From NCBI RefSeq assembly GCF_000687735.1, contig NZ_JHXL01000003.1, positions 1 through 64,000 of the forward strand: a stretch of DNA of 64,000 nt, read 5' to 3'. Made by a program: the position numbers and the translations under genes. Origin of the DNA: Acholeplasma equifetale ATCC 29724 (GTDB lineage Bacteria; Bacillota_I; Bacilli_A; Acholeplasmatales; Acholeplasmataceae). Shown here piece after piece: positions 1-9,013 of this stretch. Position 1 is the stretch's first letter. Every line of letters begins with the position of its first letter. The notes beneath the pieces are model-generated. The model did no database searches. It had not been told where the DNA came from and was given only the letters and a program-made list of their open reading frames with translations.

Positions 1-426
1 ACAGATTATTTATCAGGTAATTTATCATACGAGAAGTTAGTTCGCGAGGATAAGTCAACAGGTATTGACTATATACCTACGGGTGGAGTTACATCTGCAG
101 TTGTTAACCTTTTAGAAGCTCAAAAATTAAAGGATTTAATAGCTAAATTAAAAGGATTATATGATTATGTTTTAGTTGATAGTCCTCCGGTTATTGCAGT
201 TTCTGATGCGCTATACATTTCTAAATTGGTTGATGGTGTTATCTTTGTTGTTTCACAACATGAAGCAAAACGATCAATTATTAATGAAGCTATTCAAACT
301 TTAAGACAAAATAACGTGAATATCATAGGTACAATCTTTAAACAAGTAAATGTACGTGATTCAGAACTTTATACATATGCATATAGTTATGAATACGGCT
401 ACTTAAATCCCAAAAACAAAGATTAA
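1..426 (+). CDS. Capsular polysaccharide tyrosine-protein kinase (CpsD/BY-kinase), C-terminal part
   Basis: The frame is open from base 1 to the TAA at 424-426, so only the C-terminal ~141 residues are present; the P-loop lies outside the window. The Walker B-like segment YDYVLVDSPPV is typical of bacterial tyrosine kinases that regulate capsule chain length. The protein ends in a tyrosine cluster (ELYTYAYSYEYGY), the usual autophosphorylation tail of CpsD/CapB. These cytoplasmic kinases normally work with a membrane Wzz-like adaptor, probably encoded upstream. The next gene, 14 bp downstream, is the matching PHP-type phosphatase, which supports the call. The first ATG inside the window (226) is internal and not the real start. 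Confidence 0.88.
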   Translation, partial: TDYLSGNLSYEKLVREDKSTGIDYIPTGGVTSAVVNLLEAQKLKDLIAKLKGLYDYVLVDSPPVIAVSDALYISKLVDGVIFVVSQHEAKRSIINEAIQTLRQNNVNIIGTIFKQVNVRDSELYTYAYSYEYGYLNPKNKD

Positions 427-440
427 GGTTTAATTAAGTT

Positions 441-1094
441 ATGTTTGATATTCATAACCACATTTTACCGAATGTTGATGATGGTTCTAAATCAATCGAA
501 GAATCTTTATTGATGATTGATATGCTTTATCAACAAGGTATTAAAAAAATTGTTTTAACACCTCATGTTCAAAATAGCGTACAAAAAGTATCATCCAAAT
601 TATTTCCAGAAAAGTTTAATGCCTTTAAAGATATCGTTAAATCGCATAACCCAGATATTGAATTATATTTAGGTTATGAAGTACGTTACGATCCATCAAA
701 AAATACAGATTATGAAAAATTTGTATTTCAAGGGTTTAGTCAAAAATATCTTTTAATCGAATTTTCAACAAAAATAGAAGAACCAATTGTTGATATAATG
801 TATAATTTAAAAGCAAAAGGATTTCAACCAATATTAGCACATCCTGAAAGATATATATATATTAATGAAAAAGATATTGCACGAATGAAACAAGATGGTA
901 TTTTAATCCAAGTAAATGCAAATGCAGTTTTGGGTATTGATGGTAGAATATATAAAAAGCGTGCATTAAAGTTTTTAAAACTACAATTAGTAGATTTTAT
1001 AGCAACCGATGCACATAATAGTACAGATAGAAAACCTAATTTAGGATTAGCACTTAAAAAGGTTTCTAAAATTTTTTCAAATAAGGAATTGTGA
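441..1094 (+). CDS. CpsB/CapC-type tyrosine-protein phosphatase (PHP family)
   Basis: A 217-residue protein of the PHP metal-dependent phosphatase family that dephosphorylates the BY-kinase tail in capsule regulation. The N-terminal DIHNHILPNVDDGS motif supplies metal-ligand histidines. Further PHP elements are LTPHV, GYEVRYD, LAHPERY and ATDAHN. It is somewhat shorter than the usual ~250 residues but all motifs are present in order. It follows the kinase by 14 bp and is followed 9 bp later by a degV-like gene with a GAGGGGAAAA ribosome-binding site, so all three are probably co-transcribed. It ends in TGA, one of many TGA stops showing the standard genetic code. Confidence 0.9.
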   Translation: MFDIHNHILPNVDDGSKSIEESLLMIDMLYQQGIKKIVLTPHVQNSVQKVSSKLFPEKFNAFKDIVKSHNPDIELYLGYEVRYDPSKNTDYEKFVFQGFSQKYLLIEFSTKIEEPIVDIMYNLKAKGFQPILAHPERYIYINEKDIARMKQDGILIQVNANAVLGIDGRIYKKRALKFLKLQLVDFIATDAHNSTDRKPNLGLALKKVSKIFSNKEL

Positions 1095-1103
1095 GGGGAA
1101 AAA

Positions 1104-1976
1104 ATGAATCCATTTGTAATCGTAACAGATTCAACTTGTGACTTACCAGATCGTATTGCACAAGAATATAACCTAGTTGTTATGCCGTTAAAGTTTCATT
1201 TAGGGGAAACAGCATATGTGAATTATTTAGATAATCGCGAATTAGATCCTAAAGAATTTTATGATTTACTTCGTGGTGGTGCCAAACCAACAACATCTCA
1301 AATTAACCCAGATGAATATGTTGAAACATTAACACCAATTTTAAAGGAAGGTAAAGATGTTTTAATTCTTTCATTCTCAAGTGCATTATCAGGTACTTTT
1401 AATAGTGCTAGAATTGCAAAAGAAATGTTATTAGAAACATTCCCTGAACGTAAAATAATGCTCATTGATACAAAAGCAGCTTCATTGGGTGAAGGGTTAT
1501 TAGTTTATCAAACAGCAAAAGAAGTTAAATCAAAAAATTTATCATTAGAACAAGCTTATGAATTTGCACTTAATTTAGCACCACAAATCGCACATTGGTT
1601 TACCGTTGATGATATCGAACATTTAGTTCGTGGTGGTCGTATTACTAAAACTGCAGGTATTGTTGCAAAACTTGTAAATATTAAACCAGTCATGCATGTA
1701 AGTGACGAAGGTAAACTTGTTGCACGCCAAAAAGCAATAGGACGTAAACGCGCAATAAAAGCGTTAGTTGATGAAATGGAAAAATCAGCTAAACCTGGTA
1801 AACAAGTTGTCTTCATTGGACATGGTGATGATTTAGAAAGTGCTGAAATGTTAAGAGATTTAATTCGAGCTAAATTTGATGTTGAAGAATTAGTTATCCA
1901 TATGATTGGACCAGTTATTGGTAGTCATGCTGGACAAGGTGTGTTAGCACTATTCTTCATTGGTCAAAATCGATAA
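1104..1976 (+). CDS. DegV family fatty-acid-binding protein
   Basis: A 290-residue DegV-family protein. Members bind a fatty acid, and those working with FakA present it for phosphorylation (FakB role). Typical elements are the N-terminal VTDSTCDLP, the TSQINPDEY segment, SFSSALSGTFNSA (ligand carboxylate contact), LIDTKAASLGEGLLV and HLVRGGRI. Start ATG 1104 has GAGGGGAAAA just upstream. The gene sits at the end of the kinase/phosphatase unit and is closed by a strong terminator, so its place in a capsule locus may be fortuitous. A FakA partner is not in the window, so whether it serves lipid phosphorylation is unknown. Confidence 0.88.
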   Translation: MNPFVIVTDSTCDLPDRIAQEYNLVVMPLKFHLGETAYVNYLDNRELDPKEFYDLLRGGAKPTTSQINPDEYVETLTPILKEGKDVLILSFSSALSGTFNSARIAKEMLLETFPERKIMLIDTKAASLGEGLLVYQTAKEVKSKNLSLEQAYEFALNLAPQIAHWFTVDDIEHLVRGGRITKTAGIVAKLVNIKPVMHVSDEGKLVARQKAIGRKRAIKALVDEMEKSAKPGKQVVFIGHGDDLESAEMLRDLIRAKFDVEELVIHMIGPVIGSHAGQGVLALFFIGQNR

Positions 1977-1983
1977 AATAAGA

Positions 1984-2008
1984 AGATGTCTTAAGACATC
2001 TTTTTTTT
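1984..2008 (+). terminator. Intrinsic terminator after degV
   Basis: AAGATGTC, TTAA loop, GACATCTT followed by a run of T. It closes the kinase-phosphatase-degV unit; a new promoter for the glycosyltransferases follows. Confidence 0.9.
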
Positions 2009-2038
2009 GTTTTAATATATCTATTCTCTAAAGTTTGT

Positions 2039-2044
2039 TATAAT
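2039..2044 (+). promoter_or_regulatory. -10 element for the glycosyltransferase operon
   Basis: Perfect TATAAT, 37 bp before the chosen start of the first glycosyltransferase. No convincing -35 at 16-18 bp. An in-frame ATG at 2057 is only 12 bp from the -10 and has no ribosome-binding site, so it is probably in or next to the 5' end of the mRNA. Confidence 0.6.
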
Positions 2045-2080
2045 AGATAATAGTCAATGAATAATATAAATGGAGTTTAT

Positions 2081-2896
2081 ATGCAATTTACAGTATTAAT
2101 GTCGGTTTATCATAAAGACCAACCAAAATGGCTAGAAGAAGCACTAGATAGCATTCTAAATCAAACACTTATGCCAAATGAAGTTTTAATTATGATTGAT
2201 GGGCCTATAGGTGAATCTTTAAATGACGTTTTAAATCAATATAAATCAAAATATAGTATTGTAAGAACACATCAACTTGAAAAAAATATGGGTTTAGGTT
2301 TAGCATTAAAAATGGGTGTTGAACTTGCTAGTTACCCACTTATTGCTCGTATGGATTCTGACGATATATCAATACCTACTCGATTTGAACAACAAATCAA
2401 ACATTTTTCATTATATGATGTTGATTTAGTAGGTTCTGTAATTTTAGAATTTGAAGATAAACCTGAAACTTCAAATATTATTCGTAAATTACCAGAAAAA
2501 CATGAAGAAATTGTTGAATTTAGTAAAAAACGAAATCCAATTGGACATTCTTCGGTCATGTTTAAAAAAGAAGCAGTTTTAAAAGCTGGTAATTATAGAG
2601 ATTACTATTTAGTTGAAGATTATGATCTTTGGATACGAATGATTGAAACAGGTTCAAAAATGTATAATTTTCAAGAACCAATCACATATATGAGAATATC
2701 AAAAGATTTTTATAAACGTCGTGGTGGTTTAAAGTATTATAAATCTATACATAGATTTAAAAAAGAAATGTATAAGAAAAAATATATTACTTATCCTCAA
2801 TATCTAAAAACAAACTATGCATCATTTATTGTAACGATGATGCCAGGATTTTTAAGAAGTTGGATCTATAAAAAATTATTAAGAAAGAAAAAGTGA
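2081..2896 (+). CDS. Glycosyltransferase family 2
   Basis: A 271-residue GT-A fold transferase that would add a sugar from a nucleotide donor to the growing polysaccharide unit at the cytoplasmic membrane face. The N-terminus FTVLMSVYHKD and the DXD-like ARMDSDD with following SIPTRFE are the family hallmarks. GHSSVMFKK and the later EDYDLWIRM segment (ED near the catalytic base) also fit. I chose ATG 2081 because GGAG at 2072-2075 is 5 bp upstream; the longer frame from 2057 has no ribosome-binding site. The C-terminus is basic and probably associates with membrane. Sugar specificity cannot be read from the sequence. Confidence 0.87.
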   Translation: MQFTVLMSVYHKDQPKWLEEALDSILNQTLMPNEVLIMIDGPIGESLNDVLNQYKSKYSIVRTHQLEKNMGLGLALKMGVELASYPLIARMDSDDISIPTRFEQQIKHFSLYDVDLVGSVILEFEDKPETSNIIRKLPEKHEEIVEFSKKRNPIGHSSVMFKKEAVLKAGNYRDYYLVEDYDLWIRMIETGSKMYNFQEPITYMRISKDFYKRRGGLKYYKSIHRFKKEMYKKKYITYPQYLKTNYASFIVTMMPGFLRSWIYKKLLRKKK

Positions 2897-2900
2897 TTAA

Positions 2901-3674
2901 ATGTCATTAAAAATATATATTGCAGCTCATAAACCATATCCAAAATTAACTAAGTATATTGATGATGCCTATCAATTTATTCAACCTGGTCAAAAAGGAA
3001 AAAAGCTTATCGAAGGTTATATTTCTGATGATTTTATAGGTTCAATAAGTGATAAAAATCCATATTATAGTGAACTTACTGCATTATATGCAATTTGGAA
3101 AAATTTAAAATCGGATTATGTTGGATTAGTTCATTATCGTAGAATATTTTCAAATAAGAAAATCACATTATTTAAGTATCAAGGATTAAAAAAAGAAAAA
3201 GCTTTAAAAATACTAAAAAATTACGATATGATCTTACCTTTAAAAACTTATTTAAGAAAAACTAATTATAAAAACTATGAAGAAAATCATTATATTGATG
3301 ATTTATTAAAAGTTGAAGCAATCATTAAAAACTTATATCCTGATTATTTAGATGCGTATTATACATTTTTAAATCAAAAAGAAGCGTATTATTATAATAT
3401 GTTTGTAATGAAATGGGATCTTTATGATCAATATATGAAATTTATGTTTGATATATTATTTGAACTAGAAAAAGCTGTTAATATAGAAAATTATGATGAC
3501 TATCAAAAACGTATTTTCGGATTTATTTCTGAAAGATTATTTAATATATGGTTAATTAAAAATCAGCCAAGAGTAAAGGAAATGGATGTAATTTTAATTG
3601 AAAAAAATCCATTTGTTGTTACAATGAAGAGGTTTTTATCTAGAATATTTGGAGCATCAGGGAAGGTTAAATGA
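2901..3674 (+). CDS. DUF4422 capsular polysaccharide glycosyltransferase-like protein
   Basis: A 257-residue protein matching the DUF4422 family found in capsule and O-antigen clusters and regarded as glycosyltransferases. Recognisable elements are the start KIYIAAHKPYPK, the NPYYSELTALYAIWKN segment and YVGLVHYRRIFS. It starts 4 bp after the GT2 gene and overlaps the next gene by an ATGA stop/start, so it belongs to the same operon. No signal peptide or membrane segment is evident. Substrate is unknown. Confidence 0.85.
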   Translation: MSLKIYIAAHKPYPKLTKYIDDAYQFIQPGQKGKKLIEGYISDDFIGSISDKNPYYSELTALYAIWKNLKSDYVGLVHYRRIFSNKKITLFKYQGLKKEKALKILKNYDMILPLKTYLRKTNYKNYEENHYIDDLLKVEAIIKNLYPDYLDAYYTFLNQKEAYYYNMFVMKWDLYDQYMKFMFDILFELEKAVNIENYDDYQKRIFGFISERLFNIWLIKNQPRVKEMDVILIEKNPFVVTMKRFLSRIFGASGKVK

Positions 3675-4783
3675 TGAAAATAAAAATATTACATATATTA
3701 ACTGAATTACAACTTACAAATGGTGTAACTAGTTATGTGATGAACCATTATGAGCGATTAAACCATGAAGAATTCGAAGTGGATTTTTTGATTGTGGGTA
3801 AGGCAGATCAAAAATATATCGAAATGATAGAAAAAAATCAAGATAGAATTATTTATGGCATCGAACCAAAGGTTAAAAACTATAAATTAATGAAAAATCA
3901 TGCGAAAAAATTATTTGATGAAAAAATATACGATATTATACACTCACATGTATTTAATTGGAGTGTTCCGTATTTAAAAGAAGCAAAAAAACGTGGGATA
4001 AAGATTCGTATTTTACATGCGCATGCTACACAAAGCTCACCATCACTTATTAAACGTATTCGAAATGGTTTATTAATTCCTAAAGCGTTAAGCTTTGCTA
4101 ATCAATATTGGAGTTGTAGTAAAGTTGCTGGGGATTTCTTTTTCAAAGACAAACCATATTATTTATCGCATAATGCAATAAACGCTGAAAAATTTTTATT
4201 TAATGAAGAGAATAGAAGTGATATAAGACAGTTATTAAATATTGGAAATGATAAAAAAGTAATTGGTTTTTTTGGACGATTTGATGATCAAAAAAATCCA
4301 TTATTTATTTTAAAAGTTTTCCAAGAAATTGTTAAAAAAGATTCTAATATTTATCTATTAATGGTAGGCTCAGGAAAAAGAGAAGCAGAAATATTAAAAT
4401 GGATTGATAAAGAAAATTTAAAACGAAATGTAATCGTATTTTCTCCAAGAAGAGATATATATAAATTTTATTCCGCAATTGATTTATTATTTTTACCATC
4501 CTTATATGAGGGGTTACCAGTTGTAGGGGTTGAAGCTTTATTTAGCAATTTACCACAACTTTACTCAACATATATTACACAAGAAATTAACCTTTTAAAA
4601 TCTATTAGCTATGTCGATTTATCATTACCAATCGATAATTGGGTTAATAAAGCGATTGAACTGTTAAATAAAGATGTTATACGATTTACCAAAATTGATG
4701 AAAGATTAAGTATTTATGATATTCAAAATTCAGCAAAAATTGTTGAAAATAAATATAAGGAACTTATAAAAAATGAAATTTGA
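3671..4783 (+). CDS. Glycosyltransferase family 4 (GT-B fold)
   Basis: A 370-residue GT-B transferase. The N-terminal domain begins with KILHILTELQLTNGVTSYV, a glycine-poor version of the acceptor loop. The C-terminal donor domain has GFFGRFDDQKNPLFILKVF, LMVGSGKREAEI and the E-x7-E region around LPSLYEGLPVVGVEA. It would transfer a sugar from a nucleotide donor during repeat-unit assembly. The start is a tandem ATGATG overlapping the previous stop, indicating translational coupling. The end overlaps glf by 11 bp. Specificity is not determinable. Confidence 0.88.
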   Translation: MMKIKILHILTELQLTNGVTSYVMNHYERLNHEEFEVDFLIVGKADQKYIEMIEKNQDRIIYGIEPKVKNYKLMKNHAKKLFDEKIYDIIHSHVFNWSVPYLKEAKKRGIKIRILHAHATQSSPSLIKRIRNGLLIPKALSFANQYWSCSKVAGDFFFKDKPYYLSHNAINAEKFLFNEENRSDIRQLLNIGNDKKVIGFFGRFDDQKNPLFILKVFQEIVKKDSNIYLLMVGSGKREAEILKWIDKENLKRNVIVFSPRRDIYKFYSAIDLLFLPSLYEGLPVVGVEALFSNLPQLYSTYITQEINLLKSISYVDLSLPIDNWVNKAIELLNKDVIRFTKIDERLSIYDIQNSAKIVENKYKELIKNEI

Positions 4784-5888
4784 GTATGATTATTTAGTTG
4801 TAGGAGCAGGTATATTTGGTTCGGTTTTTGCATATGAAGCCAAAAAACGTGGTAAAAAAGTATTAGTCATTGATAAAAGAGACCATATTGGCGGTAATAT
4901 GTATACAAAAAACATGGATGGTATTCATGTGCATTATTATGGTGCACATATTTTCCATACATCAAATAAAGAAATTTGGGATTACATTAATCAATTTGCT
5001 GAATTTAATAATTACATTAACTCACCAATTGCTAACTATAAGGGAAAACTATATAATCTACCATTTAATATGAATACTTTTTATCAACTTTGGGGAACAA
5101 AAACACCAAAAGAAGCAATGGATAAAATTGAAGAAGATAGAAAAAATCATTTTGTAGAAAATCCAAAAAATTTAGAAGAACAAGCAATTAATTTAGTTGG
5201 ATTAGAAATTTATGAGAAATTAATTAAAGGCTATACAGCTAAACAATGGGGGAAAGATCCAAAAGATTTACCAGCATTTATTATTAAAAGATTACCTTTA
5301 AGATTTACATATAACAATAATTATTTTAATGACCGATATCAAGGTATTCCTATTGGCGGATATACTCAAATATTTGAAAAAATGTTAGAAGGCATCGAAG
5401 TTAGACTTAATACAGACTTTTTTGAAAATAGAGAAAAATTTGAGCATATTGCAGAAAAAATACTTTATACAGGTGCAATTGATGAATTTTTCAATTTTGA
5501 GTTTGGACATTTAGAATATCGTTCATTAGCATTTGATCATCAAGTATTGGATGTTGAAAATTTTCAAGGAAATGCAGTTATAAATTATACTGATTTAGAA
5601 ACACCTTATACTAGAATTATTGAACATAAACATTTTGATGATGCAAAATCAAAACATACCGTTATTACATATGAGTATCCTAAAAAATATGAAATTGGTT
5701 CTGAGAAATATTATCCAGTGAATGATGATAAAAACAATGAAATTTATAAACGTTATAAAGAAAAAGCAGCAAAAGAGTCTAAATACTTATTTGGTGGTCG
5801 ACTAGCTGAGTATAAGTATTATGATATGCACGCAGTCATCATAAGTGCTTTGGCGATGGTGAAAAATGAATTTAGAGACAAAGAATAG
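4773..5888 (+). CDS. glf: UDP-galactopyranose mutase
   Basis: A 371-residue flavoenzyme that interconverts UDP-galactopyranose and UDP-galactofuranose in the cytoplasm. The FAD-binding Rossmann start DYLVVGAGIFGSVFAYE, IDKRDHIGGNMYT and HVHYYGAHIFHTSN are diagnostic, as is the later GYTAKQWGKDP. Length fits the bacterial family (360-390). The C-terminal FGGRLAEYKYYDMHAVI carries the conserved flavin-contacting region. Its presence implies that the polysaccharide contains galactofuranose; the UDP-galactose precursor could come from GalE at 47739. It overlaps both neighbours. Confidence 0.96.
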   Translation: MKFEYDYLVVGAGIFGSVFAYEAKKRGKKVLVIDKRDHIGGNMYTKNMDGIHVHYYGAHIFHTSNKEIWDYINQFAEFNNYINSPIANYKGKLYNLPFNMNTFYQLWGTKTPKEAMDKIEEDRKNHFVENPKNLEEQAINLVGLEIYEKLIKGYTAKQWGKDPKDLPAFIIKRLPLRFTYNNNYFNDRYQGIPIGGYTQIFEKMLEGIEVRLNTDFFENREKFEHIAEKILYTGAIDEFFNFEFGHLEYRSLAFDHQVLDVENFQGNAVINYTDLETPYTRIIEHKHFDDAKSKHTVITYEYPKKYEIGSEKYYPVNDDKNNEIYKRYKEKAAKESKYLFGGRLAEYKYYDMHAVIISALAMVKNEFRDKE

Positions 5889-7425
5889 TTTATCAAAAAA
5901 CTATATTTATAATTTAATTTATCAAGTATTAGTGGTAATCATTCCACTAATACTTATTCCGTATATCTCTAGAACACTTCAACCAACTAATGTTGGTGTT
6001 TATTCATTTGCTCATTCTATTACAACGTATTTTAGTCAGTTTGCTCTACTGGGGGTAAACTTATACGGAACAAAAATTATAAGTACAAAACGCGATAAAC
6101 CAAATGAATTAAAGAAAAATTTCTGGGAAATTTTCGTAGTTAAAGGTATTGTTGCAATAACAATAATCTTACTTTTTTATACGTTCTTTACGTTCTTATA
6201 TGATTTACCTTTGTTTAGTGTAGATGGAAATTTAATCTTCGAACATCCAGAAATTTATTATATTTTTGGGATCATCTTATTTTCAAATTTTATTGATATT
6301 ACGTATTTATATACAGGTACAGAAAAATTTAGTAGTATTGTTATTCGTAATTCAATGATCAAAATACTCACATTAATTTTTGTATTTGTATTTGTTAGAA
6401 AATCAGAAGACTTATGGGTATATGCATTAATCATGGCATCAGGTGAACTCATAGGTCAAGCCATTTTATGGTTTGGTTTAATGAAAACACCACTTTTTAT
6501 TAAAGATGAAAAAATAGAAGGATTTCATCCTTTCTCTCATCTTAAAGGTTTATTTACGTTATTTTTACCACAAGCAATTATTTTACTTTATACAAGTTTA
6601 AATGTTGTAATGATTGGTATATTATCTAATGAACAAGAAGTTGCGTTTTTTGATATGTCATCAAAAATCATTAATACCGTATTAGTGATAGCAACCGCTT
6701 TAGGAACAGTTGTTGTTCCAAGAATTAGCGCTTTATTTGAAGAAAATGATTTTGAAAAAATCAAAGATATTCTTAAAAAAGCTATTCAAATATCGACTTA
6801 CCTATCATTTCCTATGATGTTTGGATTAATTGCTTTATCTTATGAATTTGTACCATGGTTTTTTGGAAATGAATTTGAACCTGCAATCATTGTTTTATCA
6901 CTTTATACAATTAAAGTTGTTTTTGTAACAATTACAAATGTTATAGGTATTCAATATTTAATACCAACGAATCAAAATAAAAAGTTTACATATTCAGTTT
7001 TAGTAGGTGCTGTAATTAATCTTATTTTAAACATCATATTTATTAAAAATTATGGAGCAGTAGGAGCAGTTATTGGTTCACTCATTTCTGAATTTGGTGT
7101 ATTGATTTATCAATTAATATCAACTAAAAATGAAATACCATTTGCAAAATATATTATGCAAACTTATAAGAGTTTATTAAGTGCCCTAGTAATGTTTGGA
7201 GTAGTATATTTCGTTAAGATAAGTACATATGACACTTTACTTCACTTTATGATGAATATTTTAAAACATGATTTCATAAGTGGATTTATTACATTAGCTT
7301 TATACGCAGTATTAGGTATTGTAGTTTATGTAATTACATCTCAACTTTTAAAGAATTCAATTCAAAAAATAATTATTACAAGATCATTTGATAAAATACG
7401 TGGAATTTTTAATAAAAATGATTAA
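5866..7425 (+). CDS. Polysaccharide flippase (Wzx/MATE-like)
   Basis: A 519-residue polytopic membrane protein of the MVF/Wzx superfamily with about 12-14 hydrophobic helices. It would flip lipid-linked oligosaccharide repeat units across the cytoplasmic membrane. The N-terminal NYIYNLIYQVLVVIIPLIL and PYISRTLQPTNVGVYSFA segments are characteristic. The start ATG at 5866 lies inside the end of glf (23-bp overlap). It is the last gene before a terminator. No Wzy polymerase is seen in the window; it may lie upstream. Confidence 0.92.
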   Translation: MNLETKNSLSKNYIYNLIYQVLVVIIPLILIPYISRTLQPTNVGVYSFAHSITTYFSQFALLGVNLYGTKIISTKRDKPNELKKNFWEIFVVKGIVAITIILLFYTFFTFLYDLPLFSVDGNLIFEHPEIYYIFGIILFSNFIDITYLYTGTEKFSSIVIRNSMIKILTLIFVFVFVRKSEDLWVYALIMASGELIGQAILWFGLMKTPLFIKDEKIEGFHPFSHLKGLFTLFLPQAIILLYTSLNVVMIGILSNEQEVAFFDMSSKIINTVLVIATALGTVVVPRISALFEENDFEKIKDILKKAIQISTYLSFPMMFGLIALSYEFVPWFFGNEFEPAIIVLSLYTIKVVFVTITNVIGIQYLIPTNQNKKFTYSVLVGAVINLILNIIFIKNYGAVGAVIGSLISEFGVLIYQLISTKNEIPFAKYIMQTYKSLLSALVMFGVVYFVKISTYDTLLHFMMNILKHDFISGFITLALYAVLGIVVYVITSQLLKNSIQKIIITRSFDKIRGIFNKND

Positions 7426-7426
7426 G

Positions 7427-7453
7427 ACATCTCAAGTTTTGAGATGTTTTTTT
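7427..7453 (+). terminator. Intrinsic terminator closing the polysaccharide locus
   Basis: ACATCTCAA, short loop, TTGAGATGT and a T run directly after the flippase stop. Confidence 0.9.
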
Positions 7454-7597
7454 ATGGTTTAAACTAAAAAAGAAAATAAAGATATTTGTCATTTTTATAA
7501 AAATTCGACAAAAATAATCAATAAATGGTATACCTAATAAATAGTATGAATGTATTTTTATATAGTATCATTAAAAATCCTGCTTTTAAAAGTTTCA

Positions 7598-7606
7598 TGC
7601 TAAAAT
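7598..7606 (+). promoter_or_regulatory. Extended -10 promoter for the 7624 gene
   Basis: TGC followed by TAAAAT gives an extended -10 about 18 bp before the TTG start. The preceding ~150 bases hold no gene; they contain an AT-rich inverted repeat near 7484-7513 (TTTGTC ... GACAAA around a palindromic ATTTTTATAAAAAT). Confidence 0.5.
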
Positions 7607-7623
7607 AAACTTAAAGAGGAAGA

Positions 7624-8178
7624 TTGGGGATTTTGAAAACATTTATTATACGAACATTAATCGTTTTTGGTTTTATTTATGTTATGTTAGCTTCAATAAT
7701 TATATCAATCACCCATTTATATCAAAGTGATTTTAGTGATAAAGTTGCACTTGAATATGGATATAAAGAACATGATATTGAAGGTATACAAAATCAGTCA
7801 AGTTTATTCTACTTTACTGCACTTAATAATCAGATTAATTACCGATTTGGACGAAATATGTCTGGGGCATATAACTTTAATATCATACCGCCGATTTATC
7901 AAGGTGAAACAGAAGGTTCACTTATTCAAGGTGAACGTTATCAGTACACAATGTATCTTAAGGAATATGGTGTAGAGGATTGGTTTGATCCAAAATATGA
8001 ATTACCTGAACTAGATTCTGAAGGTCTTTATACAGGGAAATATTTCTTCATTTTAAGTCAAACAACGCGTCCTATAACAAGAGAGTTCGCGATTGTTATT
8101 AAACCTATAACACAGTCAGGATCATGGGGATTAAATGATGAAAATACTTCATGGGATCAACAAAAAAATAAGGCTTAA
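7624..8178 (+). CDS. Hypothetical membrane-anchored protein
   Basis: A 184-residue protein I do not recognise. Residues ~6-30 form one hydrophobic segment (IIRTLIVFGFIYVMLASIII), giving an anchored protein with an outside domain rich in aromatic residues and YQGETEG/GRNMSG-type turns. The start is uncertain: TTG at 7624 (AGAGGAAG just upstream) or TTG at 7633; there is no suitable ATG. It is a single-gene unit between terminators. No cysteine follows the hydrophobic segment, so it is not a lipoprotein. Confidence 0.65.
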   Translation: MGILKTFIIRTLIVFGFIYVMLASIIISITHLYQSDFSDKVALEYGYKEHDIEGIQNQSSLFYFTALNNQINYRFGRNMSGAYNFNIIPPIYQGETEGSLIQGERYQYTMYLKEYGVEDWFDPKYELPELDSEGLYTGKYFFILSQTTRPITREFAIVIKPITQSGSWGLNDENTSWDQQKNKA

Positions 8179-8200
8179 CTATTAAAAGTTAAGCCTTTTT
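8170..8200. terminator. Bidirectional intrinsic terminator
   Basis: AAGGCTTAACT, 6-nt loop, AGTTAAGCCTT flanked by A and T runs. It serves the 7624 gene on the plus strand and probably the converging mscS gene on the minus strand. Confidence 0.88.
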
Positions 8201-8201
8201 C

Positions 8202-9011
8202 TTATTCATTACGAACTTTTCTAATAAACATAAGTATTTCTTTTTTTAGTTGACGTTCAAGTGTTGTATGCTTACCATTTAACGTAACAAATGTTACACG
8301 GAGTGTTACTTGATGTAATAATGAATCTACAACTCCGACCAATTTTGGAGCTTCAAGCATATTTACATTATCGTTAAATTGATTTAAGATAGCTTTAAAT
8401 TGATCAGTTTCAAAAAGATTTAAATCAAAGTTTGGTGATACTTGGAATTCAACAACTCCAACACTCTCACCAATTGAGAACTGAGTAATTGTACGAATAT
8501 CACCATTATTAATCAAACGAACTTCATTTTTATAATTGACAATTTTAGTACGGCGAATACCAATATCGATAACAGTTCCTTTGAAATTATTTACCTCGAT
8601 GATATCACCAACATTAAAAGCTTGTTCGAAAATGATGAAAAAACCACTAATTAAGTCTTTAATAAGTTCTTGAGCACCAAATCCAACAGCAAATCCTAAT
8701 ATACCAGCACTGGCTAATATAGGTGCTACATCAAACCCCATTTCTAATAAAATCATCATTATGATGATAAACCAAAATACATAGCGAGTAATTGAAATGA
8801 CTAAAGCAGCAATTGTTTTTTGACGTTTAACAAGTCGTTTTTCTTTAGCTTTCATGCGTGCGACTAAAAACTTTGTTATAAAGTGAACAAGATAACCAAT
8901 TAAACACCAAACTATAACCATTAAGACTTTTACAATTAAATTTGTAAGTTGAGTTTGATTGGATAACCATTCAGAAAATAAATTTGATAAAAATTCTCTT
9001 ATTATATCCAT
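8202..9011 (-). CDS. Small-conductance mechanosensitive channel (MscS family)
   Basis: A 269-residue MscS-type channel that releases solutes on osmotic downshock. It has three predicted helices; the third is the glycine/alanine-rich pore helix (LASAGILGFAVGFGAQ), followed by LIKDLISGFFIIFEQ and the beta-domain entry FNVGDIIEV. Length matches small MscS channels. The ribosome-binding site AGAGGTG lies inside the 3' arm of a hairpin placed directly before the start (see 9014-9063). Such a channel fits an organism with little or no wall, but that is inference. Confidence 0.93.
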   Translation of the reverse strand: MDIIREFLSNLFSEWLSNQTQLTNLIVKVLMVIVWCLIGYLVHFITKFLVARMKAKEKRLVKRQKTIAALVISITRYVFWFIIIMMILLEMGFDVAPILASAGILGFAVGFGAQELIKDLISGFFIIFEQAFNVGDIIEVNNFKGTVIDIGIRRTKIVNYKNEVRLINNGDIRTITQFSIGESVGVVEFQVSPNFDLNLFETDQFKAILNQFNDNVNMLEAPKLVGVVDSLLHQVTLRVTFVTLNGKHTTLERQLKKEILMFIRKVRNE

Positions 9012-9013
9012 AA

